Of a stretch of 64,000 nucleotides of DNA, positions 43,933 through 52,912 are shown piece by piece. A program made the position numbers and the translations under genes. Location of the stretch: NCBI GenBank assembly GCA_019421345.1, contig JAHZFL010000015.1:15068-79067 (forward strand), in the 5' to 3' direction. How positions within the stretch are numbered: the stretch's first letter is position 1; each line of letters starts with the position of its first letter. The stretch comes from Roseburia sp. (GTDB lineage Bacteria; Bacillota; Clostridia; Lachnospirales; Lachnospiraceae). Under the pieces are notes generated by a model. The model did not search any database, was not told where the DNA came from, and saw only the letters and a list, made by a program, of their open reading frames with translations.

Positions 43933-44399
43933 TGCTGCACTCCTCCACCTTCTTTCAGCCGCGGCATATTCCCGTCCGCCTCCACATACAGCGTCACTCC
44001 GCGAATTTCCTTTACCGTCACGATCTCTCCCGCCTCAAACGTCTGATCCCCGTCATATGCCCGCGCCGACCATTCCTGCCCCTTATAAACTGCCGTTCCG
44101 GTCTGCTTTATATTATCTACCCGCTCTGTCAGACAGACACGCTCCGCGATCATCTGCTCATAATTTGTCTTTGTCAGATGCGGCTTTACATACTTTAACG
44201 CCCACGGTCTCGTAAACACAAGCAAAATGAGCGTAACCACCACAAAAACGGCAAACTGCCACTGCCATTCCAGCCCCAGCGCATAGACGCCAAGAGCCGC
44301 CAGTGCACCGCCCGAAAACCAGATTGACGTCAGCCCTACCGTCACAATTTCAACTGCTGCAAAAAGAATAATCACTCCGATCCAGATAATCGCCATCAT
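43929..44399 (-). CDS. NfeD family membrane protein
   Basis: 156 aa: three N-terminal hydrophobic helices (about 2-80) and a C-terminal OB-fold domain (about 95-150) with GTAVYKGQEWSARAYDGDQTFEAGEIVTVKEI. This is the short NfeD form, which usually partners a stomatin/flotillin; no such partner is next to it. Overlaps the dehydrogenase start (ATGA). Confidence 0.88.
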   Translation of the reverse strand: MMAIIWIGVIILFAAVEIVTVGLTSIWFSGGALAALGVYALGLEWQWQFAVFVVVTLILLVFTRPWALKYVKPHLTKTNYEQMIAERVCLTERVDNIKQTGTAVYKGQEWSARAYDGDQTFEAGEIVTVKEIRGVTLYVEADGNMPRLKEGGGVQQ

Positions 44400-44505
44400 A
44401 CTGCCTCATTCCCTTCTATGCTTTGTCCCTGCCACTTTCTCTTAACTCTGACACGCAGGATTCTTTATAAATACTATAACATATTCCAAATTTCATTTCT
44501 ATGGT

Positions 44506-44532
44506 TAATTATATACAGTTTCCTGCCGAAAA
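44506..44532 (+). promoter_or_regulatory. Sigma-D-like promoter
   Basis: TAAT (44506-44509), a 15-bp spacer, GCCGAAAA (44525-44532). The motility sigma factor consensus is TAAA-N15-GCCGATAA/T. Transcription would start near 44540, ahead of the GGGAGG ribosome site. Confidence 0.5.
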
Positions 44533-44566
44533 ATATAGTAATAGTATTTATGGGAGGAATGACACC

Positions 44567-45262
44567 ATGGGATCAAACATTACCTTTGCCGGCATCGGCA
44601 CAAGTTTAAGCTCTAATTTTTATCTCCGGAGCTTCTATACATCCAACCGCACCGCAGGAACTGCGTCCAAGCGCAGACAACTGACAAATTCGGAGCTGAC
44701 ACTCGCAGACAGTATGGCGCTGCGCCGCGCCGTAAAAAAACTGGGTACGCTGGAATTTTCCGAGGAAAATGACGCAGATATACGAAACGCTGTCAAGGCT
44801 TATATCACGACGTACAATAATGCCATAACATCCACTTCACACTCCGGTGACCGCACATTAGAGCGCGCGCAGAAGCAGCTAAAATCCATTGCGAAGGAAT
44901 ATGCCTCCGACCTGGATAAAATGGGTATCACCGTAAACGATGACGGCACACTCACGCGCCGTGATTCACTCTTTTCAAACGCCAGCCTCTCAAAATTTGA
45001 AAAGCTTTTTTCCAAGGACTCGGATTTCATGCAGCGCACCGCTGCCTGTGCAAGAAAAATAGAGCGGCAGAGCGACAATCTCATTTTAACAGAGCAGACG
45101 CACAAAACGCAGCGCGCACAGAGAGGAGCTGTCTCTGCCGCTAACGATACAGGGGTGACGCCCGCTGCCGCAGCCGCACAGCCGCTGTCTGACGGAAACG
45201 GTTCTGATTTAGATTTACTCTTAAATACCGGCGTAGGCAAGAATATCAATCTGTCACTATAG
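44567..45262 (+). CDS. FliD C-terminal-like protein
   Basis: 231 aa, starting at the ATG of MGSNITF after GGGAGGAATGACACC. The middle (about 75-165) resembles the C-terminal domain of the flagellar filament cap FliD: AVKAYITTYNNAI, then TLERAQKQLKSIAKEYASDLDKMGITVNDDGTLTRRDSLF, and a LFSKDSDFMQ segment. It lacks the FliD N-terminal helix and hypervariable domains. No flagellar genes are next to it. The C terminus is Ala/Ser rich. A flagellar or surface role is inferred; the sigma-D-like promoter supports it. Confidence 0.6.
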   Translation: MGSNITFAGIGTSLSSNFYLRSFYTSNRTAGTASKRRQLTNSELTLADSMALRRAVKKLGTLEFSEENDADIRNAVKAYITTYNNAITSTSHSGDRTLERAQKQLKSIAKEYASDLDKMGITVNDDGTLTRRDSLFSNASLSKFEKLFSKDSDFMQRTAACARKIERQSDNLILTEQTHKTQRAQRGAVSAANDTGVTPAAAAAQPLSDGNGSDLDLLLNTGVGKNINLSL

Positions 45263-46318
45263 ACGCGTTTCCATCTCAATCCTAATATCATTTCCTGCGA
45301 CACGGACATCTGCATAGCTTCCGCACACAAGCGGCATCATCGGCGGCAGATGTCCGATGTCTGCATCCATGACAACCGGCACACCGTATTCTCCAAGCAA
45401 ATCACAGACAGCACGATATTGATCCAATCCCATCAGCTCCTGACCGAATATGAGCGGACGTCCGATCAAAAATCCTTTCACATGAGAAAACCATCCGGCA
45501 TTTTTCATCTGCCAGACCGCGCGTCTGATCGCCATCACATTCAGCTCACAGGATTCCAGAAACCAGATGATTCCGTCCTCCCGATACCGCTCGGCAAACT
45601 CCGCGGTCTGATCGTACTTTGTTCCAAGCAGCGTCACAAGACAATCCATGCAGCCGCCAAGCAAACGCCCCTGCATATGGATCGTGGGATGCTCCGATTC
45701 CTGCAGCGTTCCACTCTGCCCCTGCGGCAAAAACACACGCAGCCTTCTTGGCTCTGTCACCGCATAGGGCTCAAGCGGGTGCTCCTCATCCTTTTTGCTC
45801 TCCTTCTCCCATTTCTCATAGCCGTGCACGGTATTTTTTGTCCCGCACAGCAGCCCATAGGCGTCGTGCAGACTTTCATGCCACGGCTCCATGCCATATG
45901 CCGCCGCACATGGTCCATAGATTGACGCAGTATCGCAAAGCGTTGCCAGCAGATATGTCAGATTCGTATTATCCGAAAAGCCCATATACCATTTCGGCTC
46001 TGCCGCCTTTATCCGCTCAAAGTCCACATGTCCGATCGTCTCGCACATCAGCTCCCCGCCGCCGCAGGAGATCAGCACGTCATTTTCGTCGCTGCAATAG
46101 TATTCCGTCAGCTCCTTTCCGCACGCCTGCGGCGTATTGCTGATGCCGATTCCGCTCCCCTCATAGCAATTCGGTCCGATCGCAAGCCGATGCCCCAGCT
46201 CACGAAACTTCCTCTGGGCATTTTCAAAGCCGGATCGGTACGGCTCAATATTACAGCCAAACGATGGTGCAACAAAGCCAATGGTGCCTTCCTTTGGCAA
46301 ATATTTGGGGTATCTCAT
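45257..46318 (-). CDS. LD-carboxypeptidase (S66 family, MccF-like)
   Basis: 353-aa serine peptidase of family S66. The N-terminal GFVAPSFGCNIEPYRSGFENAQ, the nucleophile region GFSDNTNLTYLLAT, Glu in FLESCELN and the C-terminal GHLPPMMPLV form the Ser-Glu-His set. Members trim L,D bonds in peptidoglycan or hydrolyse microcin C-like adenylates (MccF). It ends 6 bp inside the convergent FliD-like gene. Confidence 0.87.
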   Translation of the reverse strand: MRYPKYLPKEGTIGFVAPSFGCNIEPYRSGFENAQRKFRELGHRLAIGPNCYEGSGIGISNTPQACGKELTEYYCSDENDVLISCGGGELMCETIGHVDFERIKAAEPKWYMGFSDNTNLTYLLATLCDTASIYGPCAAAYGMEPWHESLHDAYGLLCGTKNTVHGYEKWEKESKKDEEHPLEPYAVTEPRRLRVFLPQGQSGTLQESEHPTIHMQGRLLGGCMDCLVTLLGTKYDQTAEFAERYREDGIIWFLESCELNVMAIRRAVWQMKNAGWFSHVKGFLIGRPLIFGQELMGLDQYRAVCDLLGEYGVPVVMDADIGHLPPMMPLVCGSYADVRVAGNDIRIEMETRL

Positions 46319-46360
46319 AAAAATCTCCTTTTCTAATCAATCTGCTGCGGATATTCCTTA

Positions 46361-46553
46361 ATCACTCGTCCTCATTTCTTTGCAGCCTTCATGCAATGCT
46401 CCTAGTGACTGTCTCGTTCACCTTCAGCATCATGGCTCAGAATGAATTTTCAGCCTGTAAGGCGAAGGAATGAGGCGATGCGGTGGCATCGTCGATTGAC
46501 GACAACGCAGCAGATGGAAATTCAGGCAAGTCATGATGCGAACTGTGAGTGAT
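46361..46553. repeat. 193-bp structured intergenic element
   Basis: Bounded by ATCACTC and GAGTGAT. Inside are long imperfect inverted arms (CATCATGGCT...GAATTTTCA against TGGAAATTC...AGTCATGATG), and a central pair of hairpins (GATGC-GGTG-GCATC and GTCG-ATTG-ACGAC). The layout suggests either a palindromic mobile element (MITE-like) or a structured RNA. No open frame or transposase is present, and the element fills the gap between the carboxypeptidase and the Bce-type operon. Confidence 0.55.
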
Positions 46554-46623
46554 ACAGTATACTAGTTTTTATTGTACCACAATTCCATGTATGGGAACAG
46601 ATGAATGTGCGCCACCCCCTCTC

Positions 46624-48663
46624 CTAAACCTGATTTCCAACAATCTTATAATAGCTGCGGGAGGTCATGAGAAATACCGAAAGATAAATCACTGTGAAGA
46701 TCACCGATGTTCCTGCCACACACGCCATAAATAATTGCTGATTGATCAGCTTTAAGCTTTCCAGCAGCATGGTGATCATCGGAAACGCCATAGTCACATG
46801 CAAAATCGCTGCGGCAAGCGGCAGGAAAAATACCAAAAGCACCTGTGAACGAATTGCCGCTTTCACCTCCGCATTGCTCATTCCCACCTTTTCCATGATC
46901 GCGAAACGCTCCTTATCCTCATACCCTTCCGAAATCTGCTTATAGAAAATAATCAGCACGGTCACCATCAAAAACAGACTTCCAAGAAACATCCCCAGGA
47001 AAAACAGTCCGCCGTACAGCGTGTAGAAAGACTGCTTATTCTCCTCTCGCCCCTCCAAATATACATACTGATAACCGCTGCTCTTTTGTTCCCCCGACTG
47101 CTCCCAGTCAAGGAGTGCCTCGCGCAGTCTCCCCTCCGCCGCAAGCTGCTCGTTCGCATCACCATCAATGTCATAGCCCATCGTATAAACGATATACAAG
47201 TCTACACGCTCATTGCTCCAGTTTTTCCGGATCGCGGAAAAAAGCTCACCAAGCGCCGCATCATCCGGCACGATCAGATAATACAGCCCCTGCGTCATTG
47301 ACAAATATCCCAACGTCTCATCTTCGGGAAATTCACAATGCTGCTTGACCCGATACTCGATATTCTCAACCGCCACACGGTCATATTTATAGGGTACTGT
47401 GCCGGCAACTGCCGCCTCTCCCTTTGCGAGCGGCGCTATTTCCTGTCCTGTGAGCACCTCATAATCCTCACGCGGAATCGCTACAAGCATGGCAACGTCA
47501 TTGATGTCGTAATTTGTGCCCGCGCCAACGCCGACGGGAGTCCATGTGTCCTCGTGACACACCACTGTTGTTCCCATATTTAAATATGCACGCTGTCCGG
47601 TGATCACGCGCCCGGATTCCTTTAGTGCCTCCTCCGTCACCGCCGCGACCTCCCGTTTATCCTCCGGCAGCGCCGTGTAATACGCACCGATATTGATTTC
47701 CGAAGGATAGGTTGCCTTCAGGGAATCCTCCAAGCCTAAATACATACAGACCGTCGTTGAAACTGTCACCAGCACCATCGTCGAGAGGATACAGATATTG
47801 GCAAGCCCCACCGCATTCTGCTTCATCCGATAGATCATGCCCGAAACCGTCGTAAAATGTCCGGTCTGATAATAAAACCTTTTATTTTTGCGCAAAAGTT
47901 TCAGCATCGCGATGCTTCCCGCCGTAAACAGGCAGTAGGTGCCTGCGATCACAAGCAGCACCGCCCCGAAAAACCATGTCAACGCCGAAATTGCGTCCGT
48001 TGTCGTCACCGCAATATAATATCCGGCACCTAATGTGATAATTCCAATGAGTGTCAGTAAAAGCTTCGTCCTTGGCTCGCGCTCACCAGCGCTCCTGCTG
48101 TGCAAAAGCTCAATGGGATTTGCCAGCTTGATCTGCATCAGATTATACAAAAATGTCGCCGTGTAGATAAAAAGAAATAATTGCACCGTATGCACGCATC
48201 CCGTTCGAGAAATATAAAACGGAATATTTGCCGGCAGCCGCGTCAGACGATATAAAATCATCTCCAAAAGCTTATGAAATGTGATGCCGAACACCAAACC
48301 GCCCGTGATCGTCACTGCCGCGGTAAAAAGCTGCTCCAGCAAGAGCACCTTTGTGAGATGCTTCTTTTCCATCCCCAGAATATTATAGATTCCAAGCTCC
48401 TTTTTCCTGCGCTTCATCAAAAAGCTGTTTGTGTAAAACAAAAAAATACTGACAAAAACGCCGACTACCACAACGCCAAATGTTAAAATCATCTGAATGT
48501 CCTGCGCTCCGCCGCCAAGGCTGGAAAGTCCCGGATTATCCTGCATTGCCATTACCAGATAAAACATTGCAGCAGAGATGATGCCGGTCAGCAGATAGGG
48601 CAGATAAAAGCGCCGATTGCTTTTCATATTGATGACTGCCAGTTTTCTATATAATTGTATCAC
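46624..48663 (-). CDS. BceB-like ABC transporter permease
   Basis: 679 aa with about ten transmembrane helices in the 1+3+...+3 FtsX-type layout and one large external loop (about 300-520) between helices, the hallmark of Bce/peptide-antibiotic permeases. The N-terminal RKLAVINMKSNRRFYLPYLLTGII is typical. It overlaps the ATPase gene by 4 nt (ATGA). It acts in resistance to, or sensing of, cell-wall-active peptides such as bacitracin or lantibiotics. Confidence 0.88.
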   Translation of the reverse strand: MIQLYRKLAVINMKSNRRFYLPYLLTGIISAAMFYLVMAMQDNPGLSSLGGGAQDIQMILTFGVVVVGVFVSIFLFYTNSFLMKRRKKELGIYNILGMEKKHLTKVLLLEQLFTAAVTITGGLVFGITFHKLLEMILYRLTRLPANIPFYISRTGCVHTVQLFLFIYTATFLYNLMQIKLANPIELLHSRSAGEREPRTKLLLTLIGIITLGAGYYIAVTTTDAISALTWFFGAVLLVIAGTYCLFTAGSIAMLKLLRKNKRFYYQTGHFTTVSGMIYRMKQNAVGLANICILSTMVLVTVSTTVCMYLGLEDSLKATYPSEINIGAYYTALPEDKREVAAVTEEALKESGRVITGQRAYLNMGTTVVCHEDTWTPVGVGAGTNYDINDVAMLVAIPREDYEVLTGQEIAPLAKGEAAVAGTVPYKYDRVAVENIEYRVKQHCEFPEDETLGYLSMTQGLYYLIVPDDAALGELFSAIRKNWSNERVDLYIVYTMGYDIDGDANEQLAAEGRLREALLDWEQSGEQKSSGYQYVYLEGREENKQSFYTLYGGLFFLGMFLGSLFLMVTVLIIFYKQISEGYEDKERFAIMEKVGMSNAEVKAAIRSQVLLVFFLPLAAAILHVTMAFPMITMLLESLKLINQQLFMACVAGTSVIFTVIYLSVFLMTSRSYYKIVGNQV

Positions 48664-49478
48664 GATAAACCTCCCGCTTCCCAGCTTTCCTCCACCTCAT
48701 ATGCAAACGCCTCCTTCGCCGGAGCGCCTCCGGCTGTCAAAACCGTAAGCGTATCTGAAATTCTTGCATATAACTCCTCGCTGCGCAGATCGCCGCGGTA
48801 TAGCTGATGGAATACCTCACCGTCCTTGATAAACAGCACACGCTTTGCATGACTTGCCGCCTTCATCGAATGCGTCACCATAAGAATGGTCTGACCCCCG
48901 TTATTGATGACGTTAAAAAGCGAAAGAAGGCTGTCTGTTGCCTTAGAATCCAATGCTCCGGTCGGCTCATCTGCCAAAATAAGCTGCGGCTTAGTGATCA
49001 GCGCCCGCGCGACCGCCGTCCGCTGCTTCTGCCCGCCCGATATTTCATACGGAAACTTATCTAAAAGCTCGGTGATCCCAAGCTTTCCTGCTATCGGCAA
49101 AAGTCTCGGCTCCATCTCCTGCGCCGCCACGCCGGAAAGCACGAGCGGCAGTAAAATATTATCCCGGACGGAAAAGGTGTCAAGCAGATTAAAATCCTGA
49201 AAAACAAATCCAAGGTTGTCTCTGCGGAACGCCGAAATTTCTTTTTCACGAATCTCGACAATATTCCTTCCGTTTAAAAGAACCTCTCCTCCGGTCGGCT
49301 TATCAAGCGCCGCTAAGATATTAAGAAGCGTCGTCTTTCCCGAACCGGACTCTCCCATGATCGCCACATATTCGCCTTCCTCCACCGAGAAGTTCAGATT
49401 TGACAAAGCCTGTACCTGGTTGCCGCCAAACCGCGTCGTATAAATCTTTTTTAAATTCTTTACCTCTAAGATCGCCAT
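48660..49478 (-). CDS. BceA-like ABC transporter ATPase
   Basis: 272 aa from MAILEVKNL (AAAGGGATTTTT upstream). Walker A GESGSGKTT, Q-loop FQDFNLLD, signature ISGGQKQR and Walker B LILADEPTGALD are intact; the D-loop SKATDSLL fits the FtsE/LolD/MacB branch. The C-terminal 35 residues are an extra tail seen in Bce-type ATPases. Partner of the next gene. Confidence 0.92.
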   Translation of the reverse strand: MAILEVKNLKKIYTTRFGGNQVQALSNLNFSVEEGEYVAIMGESGSGKTTLLNILAALDKPTGGEVLLNGRNIVEIREKEISAFRRDNLGFVFQDFNLLDTFSVRDNILLPLVLSGVAAQEMEPRLLPIAGKLGITELLDKFPYEISGGQKQRTAVARALITKPQLILADEPTGALDSKATDSLLSLFNVINNGGQTILMVTHSMKAASHAKRVLFIKDGEVFHQLYRGDLRSEELYARISDTLTVLTAGGAPAKEAFAYEVEESWEAGGLS

Positions 49479-49523
49479 AAAAATCCCTTTCTTCACTCTG
49501 CTCATTTCTGTTTCTTTATGCTT

Positions 49524-49592
49524 AGTATAACAAAGAGGAGAAATGCCAGCCATTGCTTCCGCTTACATTTCCCCTCTTATTTCTTACATTTC
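49524..49592 (-). promoter_or_regulatory. Promoter with direct repeats upstream of the Bce-type operon
   Basis: A TATACT -10 (49529-49524) lies ahead of the ATPase gene with a poor -35. Upstream, GAAATGTAAG occurs twice on the minus strand (plus-strand CTTACATTTC at 49562-49571 and 49583-49592), 21 bp apart, two helical turns. One copy also forms the palindrome TCTTACA-TTTC-TGTAAGA. This is how an OmpR-type activator such as the response regulator at 54.4 kb would bind. Confidence 0.5.
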
Positions 49593-49609
49593 TGTAAGAT
49601 AACTGTTAT

Positions 49610-50263
49610 TTATATATATTTTCGCAATCCGGCATACTGCGCATTTTTGCTGAGCGCTCTTTTATAGAGCATCAGCGATAATCCGTACTGTACCGCACTC
49701 CCCAAAAGAATCGCCACAAAGCCGCTACATGCTGCCACAAAGACCGATACGCCACGAACTACTCCGAGCGCCGCGCCAATTTGAATGACACTTGATCCGA
49801 TCACAAAGGCGATGATAAACAGCGCAGTTCCCAGAACATAGGTTTTATACGCAATTCCACAATAGGTCATGATCAAAAAAATCTCAAATGCAAACAGAAC
49901 AAGTATCATCACCATATCCTCCCGCATTTCCGGTCTTGCATTTAAACGGAGCAGGCTGATGATGAGCGCGCCTCCATAGGTGAGAACAAACGCTCCTGCC
50001 GTCAAAGCTGTCGGAACTGACGTCTGCAGCGCTTTTTTCCACGGCGACGTCTGTACCAGATTTGACACGGACAGCGAAGACAGCAACTGCGCCGGATACA
50101 TTGCCAGAATCATCATCAGATACCCTCCGAGATACCATGTTTCAATACTCATGCTAAAAAGCAGCAGACCAAGCAGGAAAAAAATTCCGCCAGACAATAA
50201 TGTCGTTTTTATGCCCCACGCATAGCGCAATAGTTTAAGCCCCAGTTTCATCGATTTCATCAT
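49610..50263 (-). CDS. ABC-type membrane subunit, YtrC/D-like (uncertain)
   Basis: 217 aa with six hydrophobic helices and no soluble domain. It overlaps the start of the upstream membrane gene and follows an ATPase and a GntR regulator, so it is most likely one of two permease subunits of that transporter. I do not recognise a family by sequence; function is inferred from position. Confidence 0.65.
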   Translation of the reverse strand: MMKSMKLGLKLLRYAWGIKTTLLSGGIFFLLGLLLFSMSIETWYLGGYLMMILAMYPAQLLSSLSVSNLVQTSPWKKALQTSVPTALTAGAFVLTYGGALIISLLRLNARPEMREDMVMILVLFAFEIFLIMTYCGIAYKTYVLGTALFIIAFVIGSSVIQIGAALGVVRGVSVFVAACSGFVAILLGSAVQYGLSLMLYKRALSKNAQYAGLRKYI

Positions 50264-50873
50264 AATAGCTCCTCTCCAAACGTTTCTCGATCACCCGCAG
50301 TCCCACCACGGGCACAACCACTGCTGCAGGCAGCAGCAGTGCTGCCATAAGCACAGGACTCTTTCCAACAAGAACGATTCCTGCTATGAATACGACATCG
50401 GCAAAGGTTGACGCGATCAGTCCCGCCCATGTCAACTCAAAAAACCTCACAACCGTCACAAATGCCGCCATAAGCACGGCTGCCAGCAAACACAGGTCAA
50501 ACGCTTGCATCCACAAATCCCCCGTCATGCAAAAAATGTCTTTTGCCACACCAAGACCAATACAGCCGGCTGTCACTGCCGCGATATAAATCAACTGGCG
50601 GAACAGATTGCACACAAGCGCGCTTCGCATCATGCTAAGGCCTCTGTGGGAGGACTTGATATATTCCGGCAGTCCAACCCCGCGTGCGGCAAGACCTCCA
50701 AAGCTCAGCCGATCCGCCAGAATCTCTGCCGACAGCAATAAGAATATTGCCGCAAGACCTCCAAGCAGTACCGCAATGATGACTGCCAACAGCGGAAGCA
50801 GCAAAAATACGATCAGACGATACAGCCTTGTCGAAAAAGTAAGGTAACATTTTATCATCCTTCTCAAACTCAC
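50235..50873 (-). CDS. ABC-type membrane subunit (uncertain)
   Basis: 212 aa with about five or six hydrophobic helices. The GLAARGVGLPEYIKSSHRGLSMMRSALVCNLFRQ segment lies between helices 2 and 3. The 3' end overlaps the next gene by 29 bp in a different frame. It sits directly after the ATPase gene and resembles the permease position in YtrA-type operons. Confidence 0.65.
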   Translation of the reverse strand: MSLRRMIKCYLTFSTRLYRLIVFLLLPLLAVIIAVLLGGLAAIFLLLSAEILADRLSFGGLAARGVGLPEYIKSSHRGLSMMRSALVCNLFRQLIYIAAVTAGCIGLGVAKDIFCMTGDLWMQAFDLCLLAAVLMAAFVTVVRFFELTWAGLIASTFADVVFIAGIVLVGKSPVLMAALLLPAAVVVPVVGLRVIEKRLERSYYDEIDETGA

Positions 50874-50895
50874 GTCCCTCCTAACTGCACATGTC

Positions 50896-51780
50896 CTAAT
50901 AAAGGTTCAGCCTTGAATTTGCCCTCATGACTGCAACGCTGATCTGTGACAGAGACGGCGTCTCCGTATAAATATCCATCCCCTCCAGTCCGTAAAGCCT
51001 TTCTGTCAGACAAATCCCCTCAAAGCCATAGGAGCTTCCGGTGTAGCTGAACAGATGCTTCTTTGCCTCCTCGGCATCCTTTGCCTCTCCCTTCACGAGC
51101 ACATATTTTTCCTTCAAATCCTCCACGAATCCGGCTTCTACGACCGTTCCATGCTCCATGATCACGCAATAATCGGTCACATGCTCCATATCCGCGATGT
51201 TATGTGTGGAGAAAAGGACACTATGCGCTCCGCCTCCCTCCTCAAGATACTGACGTATCATACCGCAAAGGCAGTCACGCATCAACGGGTCTAACGGCGA
51301 TGCAGGCTCATCCATGATCAGACACTCCGTTTTGCGCGCGAGCGCTGCTGCCAGCGCAAGCTTCATCCTGTTTCCGTCGGACAGACTGGACACTTTTTTC
51401 TTTCCGCTCTCATCAATGCCAAGTCCCTTACACAATTCCCGGTAACGCGCACCGTCAAATGTCTCAAACAAAAGCCCGCTCACCTCTGCCGTCTGCGCGA
51501 CCGTCCAGTGCGGCAGAAAATAATTTCCCGGTCCGGTGTAGCCGATACGCTCCTTTACCTTCTCCACGTCCGTCTCCTTCTCATCAAAATAGCGGATGCT
51601 CCCCTGATAATCGAGACGAATGCCCGTCATAAGATTGATGAGCGTGCTCTTTCCCGCTCCGTTTTCCCCGATCAGCGCTGTGGCAAAGCCCTTCGGTATC
51701 GCAAGGCTTGCAATGTCCAGCTCAAATCCCTTGTATTTTTTCTTAATATCCGTTGCTTCTATTACATATTCCATGTTCAT
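50896..51780 (-). CDS. ABC transporter ATPase (YtrB-like)
   Basis: 294 aa. Walker A GENGAGKST, Q-loop GPGNYFLPH, a degenerate signature VSSLSDGNRMK and Walker B LIMDEPASPLDP. ATPases of this shape in GntR-led operons export or protect against cell-wall-active compounds. The start follows GGAGGGAGAGCG and overlaps the GntR stop codon (ATGA), so the two are coupled. Confidence 0.88.
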   Translation of the reverse strand: MNMEYVIEATDIKKKYKGFELDIASLAIPKGFATALIGENGAGKSTLINLMTGIRLDYQGSIRYFDEKETDVEKVKERIGYTGPGNYFLPHWTVAQTAEVSGLLFETFDGARYRELCKGLGIDESGKKKVSSLSDGNRMKLALAAALARKTECLIMDEPASPLDPLMRDCLCGMIRQYLEEGGGAHSVLFSTHNIADMEHVTDYCVIMEHGTVVEAGFVEDLKEKYVLVKGEAKDAEEAKKHLFSYTGSSYGFEGICLTERLYGLEGMDIYTETPSLSQISVAVMRANSRLNLY

Positions 51781-52160
51781 CGCTCTCCCTCCTCCGGCAT
51801 CTGCTGCAATGCCTTTAATGTGTCAGCCAGCTCCTGCTCCGTCATGCCTGCGATCTTTGCAGCATGGATCGCCTCCAGCAGACACTCCTCTACCTTTCGC
51901 AGGTGCTGCTCCCTTAGCATCTCGCTGTCCTGCGCATTGACATAAAATCCCTTGCCCTGCACCGCTGTGACAAGTCCTTCCGCTTCCATCTGTTCGTATG
52001 CCTTCATCGTTGTGATGACACTGATCTTTAGGTCCTTCGCCAGACTGCGGATCGACGGCAGGTATTCTCCATGCGCGAGCTTTCCCGCCAGAATATCCGC
52101 CTTGAGCGCCTCAGCAATCTGCTGATAGATCGGCACACCGGAATTTTGTAATATCTTCAA
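51777..52160 (-). CDS. GntR family regulator (YtrA type)
   Basis: 127 aa: a winged helix-turn-helix (about 10-75, VPIYQQIAEALKADILAGKLAHGEYLPSIRSLAKDLKISVITTMKAYEQMEAEGLV) and a short helical C-terminal tail, the compact YtrA subfamily, with no ligand domain. First gene of the operon, so it probably represses its own ABC transporter until cell-envelope stress relieves it. Confidence 0.9.
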   Translation of the reverse strand: MKILQNSGVPIYQQIAEALKADILAGKLAHGEYLPSIRSLAKDLKISVITTMKAYEQMEAEGLVTAVQGKGFYVNAQDSEMLREQHLRKVEECLLEAIHAAKIAGMTEQELADTLKALQQMPEEGER

Positions 52161-52205
52161 TCTATACTCCCCTTTCCCTTCATCCCTCCGTCTGTTTATA
52201 TGTTA

Positions 52206-52234
52206 TATATACAGTATACTCAGTTGCTTGTCAA
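52206..52234 (-). promoter_or_regulatory. Promoter of the GntR-ABC operon
   Basis: Perfect TTGACA (52234-52229), 17-bp spacer and TATATA (52211-52206). An overlapping AT-rich palindrome-like stretch (GTATAC, TATATA) covers the -10 and start and could be the GntR site. Confidence 0.6.
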
Positions 52235-52263
52235 GAAAATTTTAAAATAGAATGAAAATTTCT

Positions 52264-52292
52264 TTGGATTTCTCAATCATTTGTGATACGAT
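52264..52292 (+). promoter_or_regulatory. Promoter of the plus-strand gene at 52338
   Basis: TTGGAT (52264-52269), 17-bp spacer, TACGAT (52287-52292). It is divergent from the GntR operon promoter 30 bp away, so the two may share regulation. Confidence 0.45.
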
Positions 52293-52337
52293 AATTCAAA
52301 CAATATGATCGGTATTCCCGGATTGGAGGCGATACGC

Positions 52338-52829
52338 TTGCTTTTCAAAAAACTCCTTGGCTCATCCCGCATACTATTTCTTCCGCTCTTATCCGTCGCC
52401 CTCCTGCTTCTCCTTGTCCTTGTCCGTTTCCCCTATTCCCGGACAGAACTCGCTGCCATAGAGGAGCAGGGAACCTTTTCAACACCCGCACAAACACTGT
52501 TTCTTACTGACAGCGTACATACCGCTTCGGAAACTTCCTTTTACTACCTTTGGAAAACTGCGGACGGCGAGCTGTATCTTTCCACAGCAACACGCTTTCC
52601 GTTTTGGAAGTCCTACGATCTGTCCAAGCCTGTGACCTTCCAACGAGCAGAGCTTTACCAGCACTCTGACTATTTCCATAAGGTCACACTCTCCTATCAC
52701 GAAAATGAGCTGTCACTGGACGAGGAGACACAGCTCTCCTTCAGTGTATTGGCGCTTCCATTTGCTTTTCTGGTACTCCTTTGGAATTTTTTTGCCGCCT
52801 GTAAGGAGAAAAAGAGGCGCGCGCAGTAG
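52338..52829 (+). CDS. Two-helix membrane protein of unknown function
   Basis: 163 aa from a TTG start with GGAGG 8 nt before it; an ATG eleven codons upstream lacks a site. Hydrophobic segments lie near residues 12-30 and 135-153, with an external domain of about 105 residues between (TASETSFYYLWKTADGELYLSTATRFPFW). It resembles no family I know. It is divergent from the YtrA-type operon. Confidence 0.6.
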   Translation: MLFKKLLGSSRILFLPLLSVALLLLLVLVRFPYSRTELAAIEEQGTFSTPAQTLFLTDSVHTASETSFYYLWKTADGELYLSTATRFPFWKSYDLSKPVTFQRAELYQHSDYFHKVTLSYHENELSLDEETQLSFSVLALPFAFLVLLWNFFAACKEKKRRAQ

Positions 52830-52912
52830 AAAATTTTCATAGATTTTATAAAACCGCCATGCTGCAATAAAGTCATCGATAAATCGAAATTTTATTACAA
52901 AGAAGAAGGATA

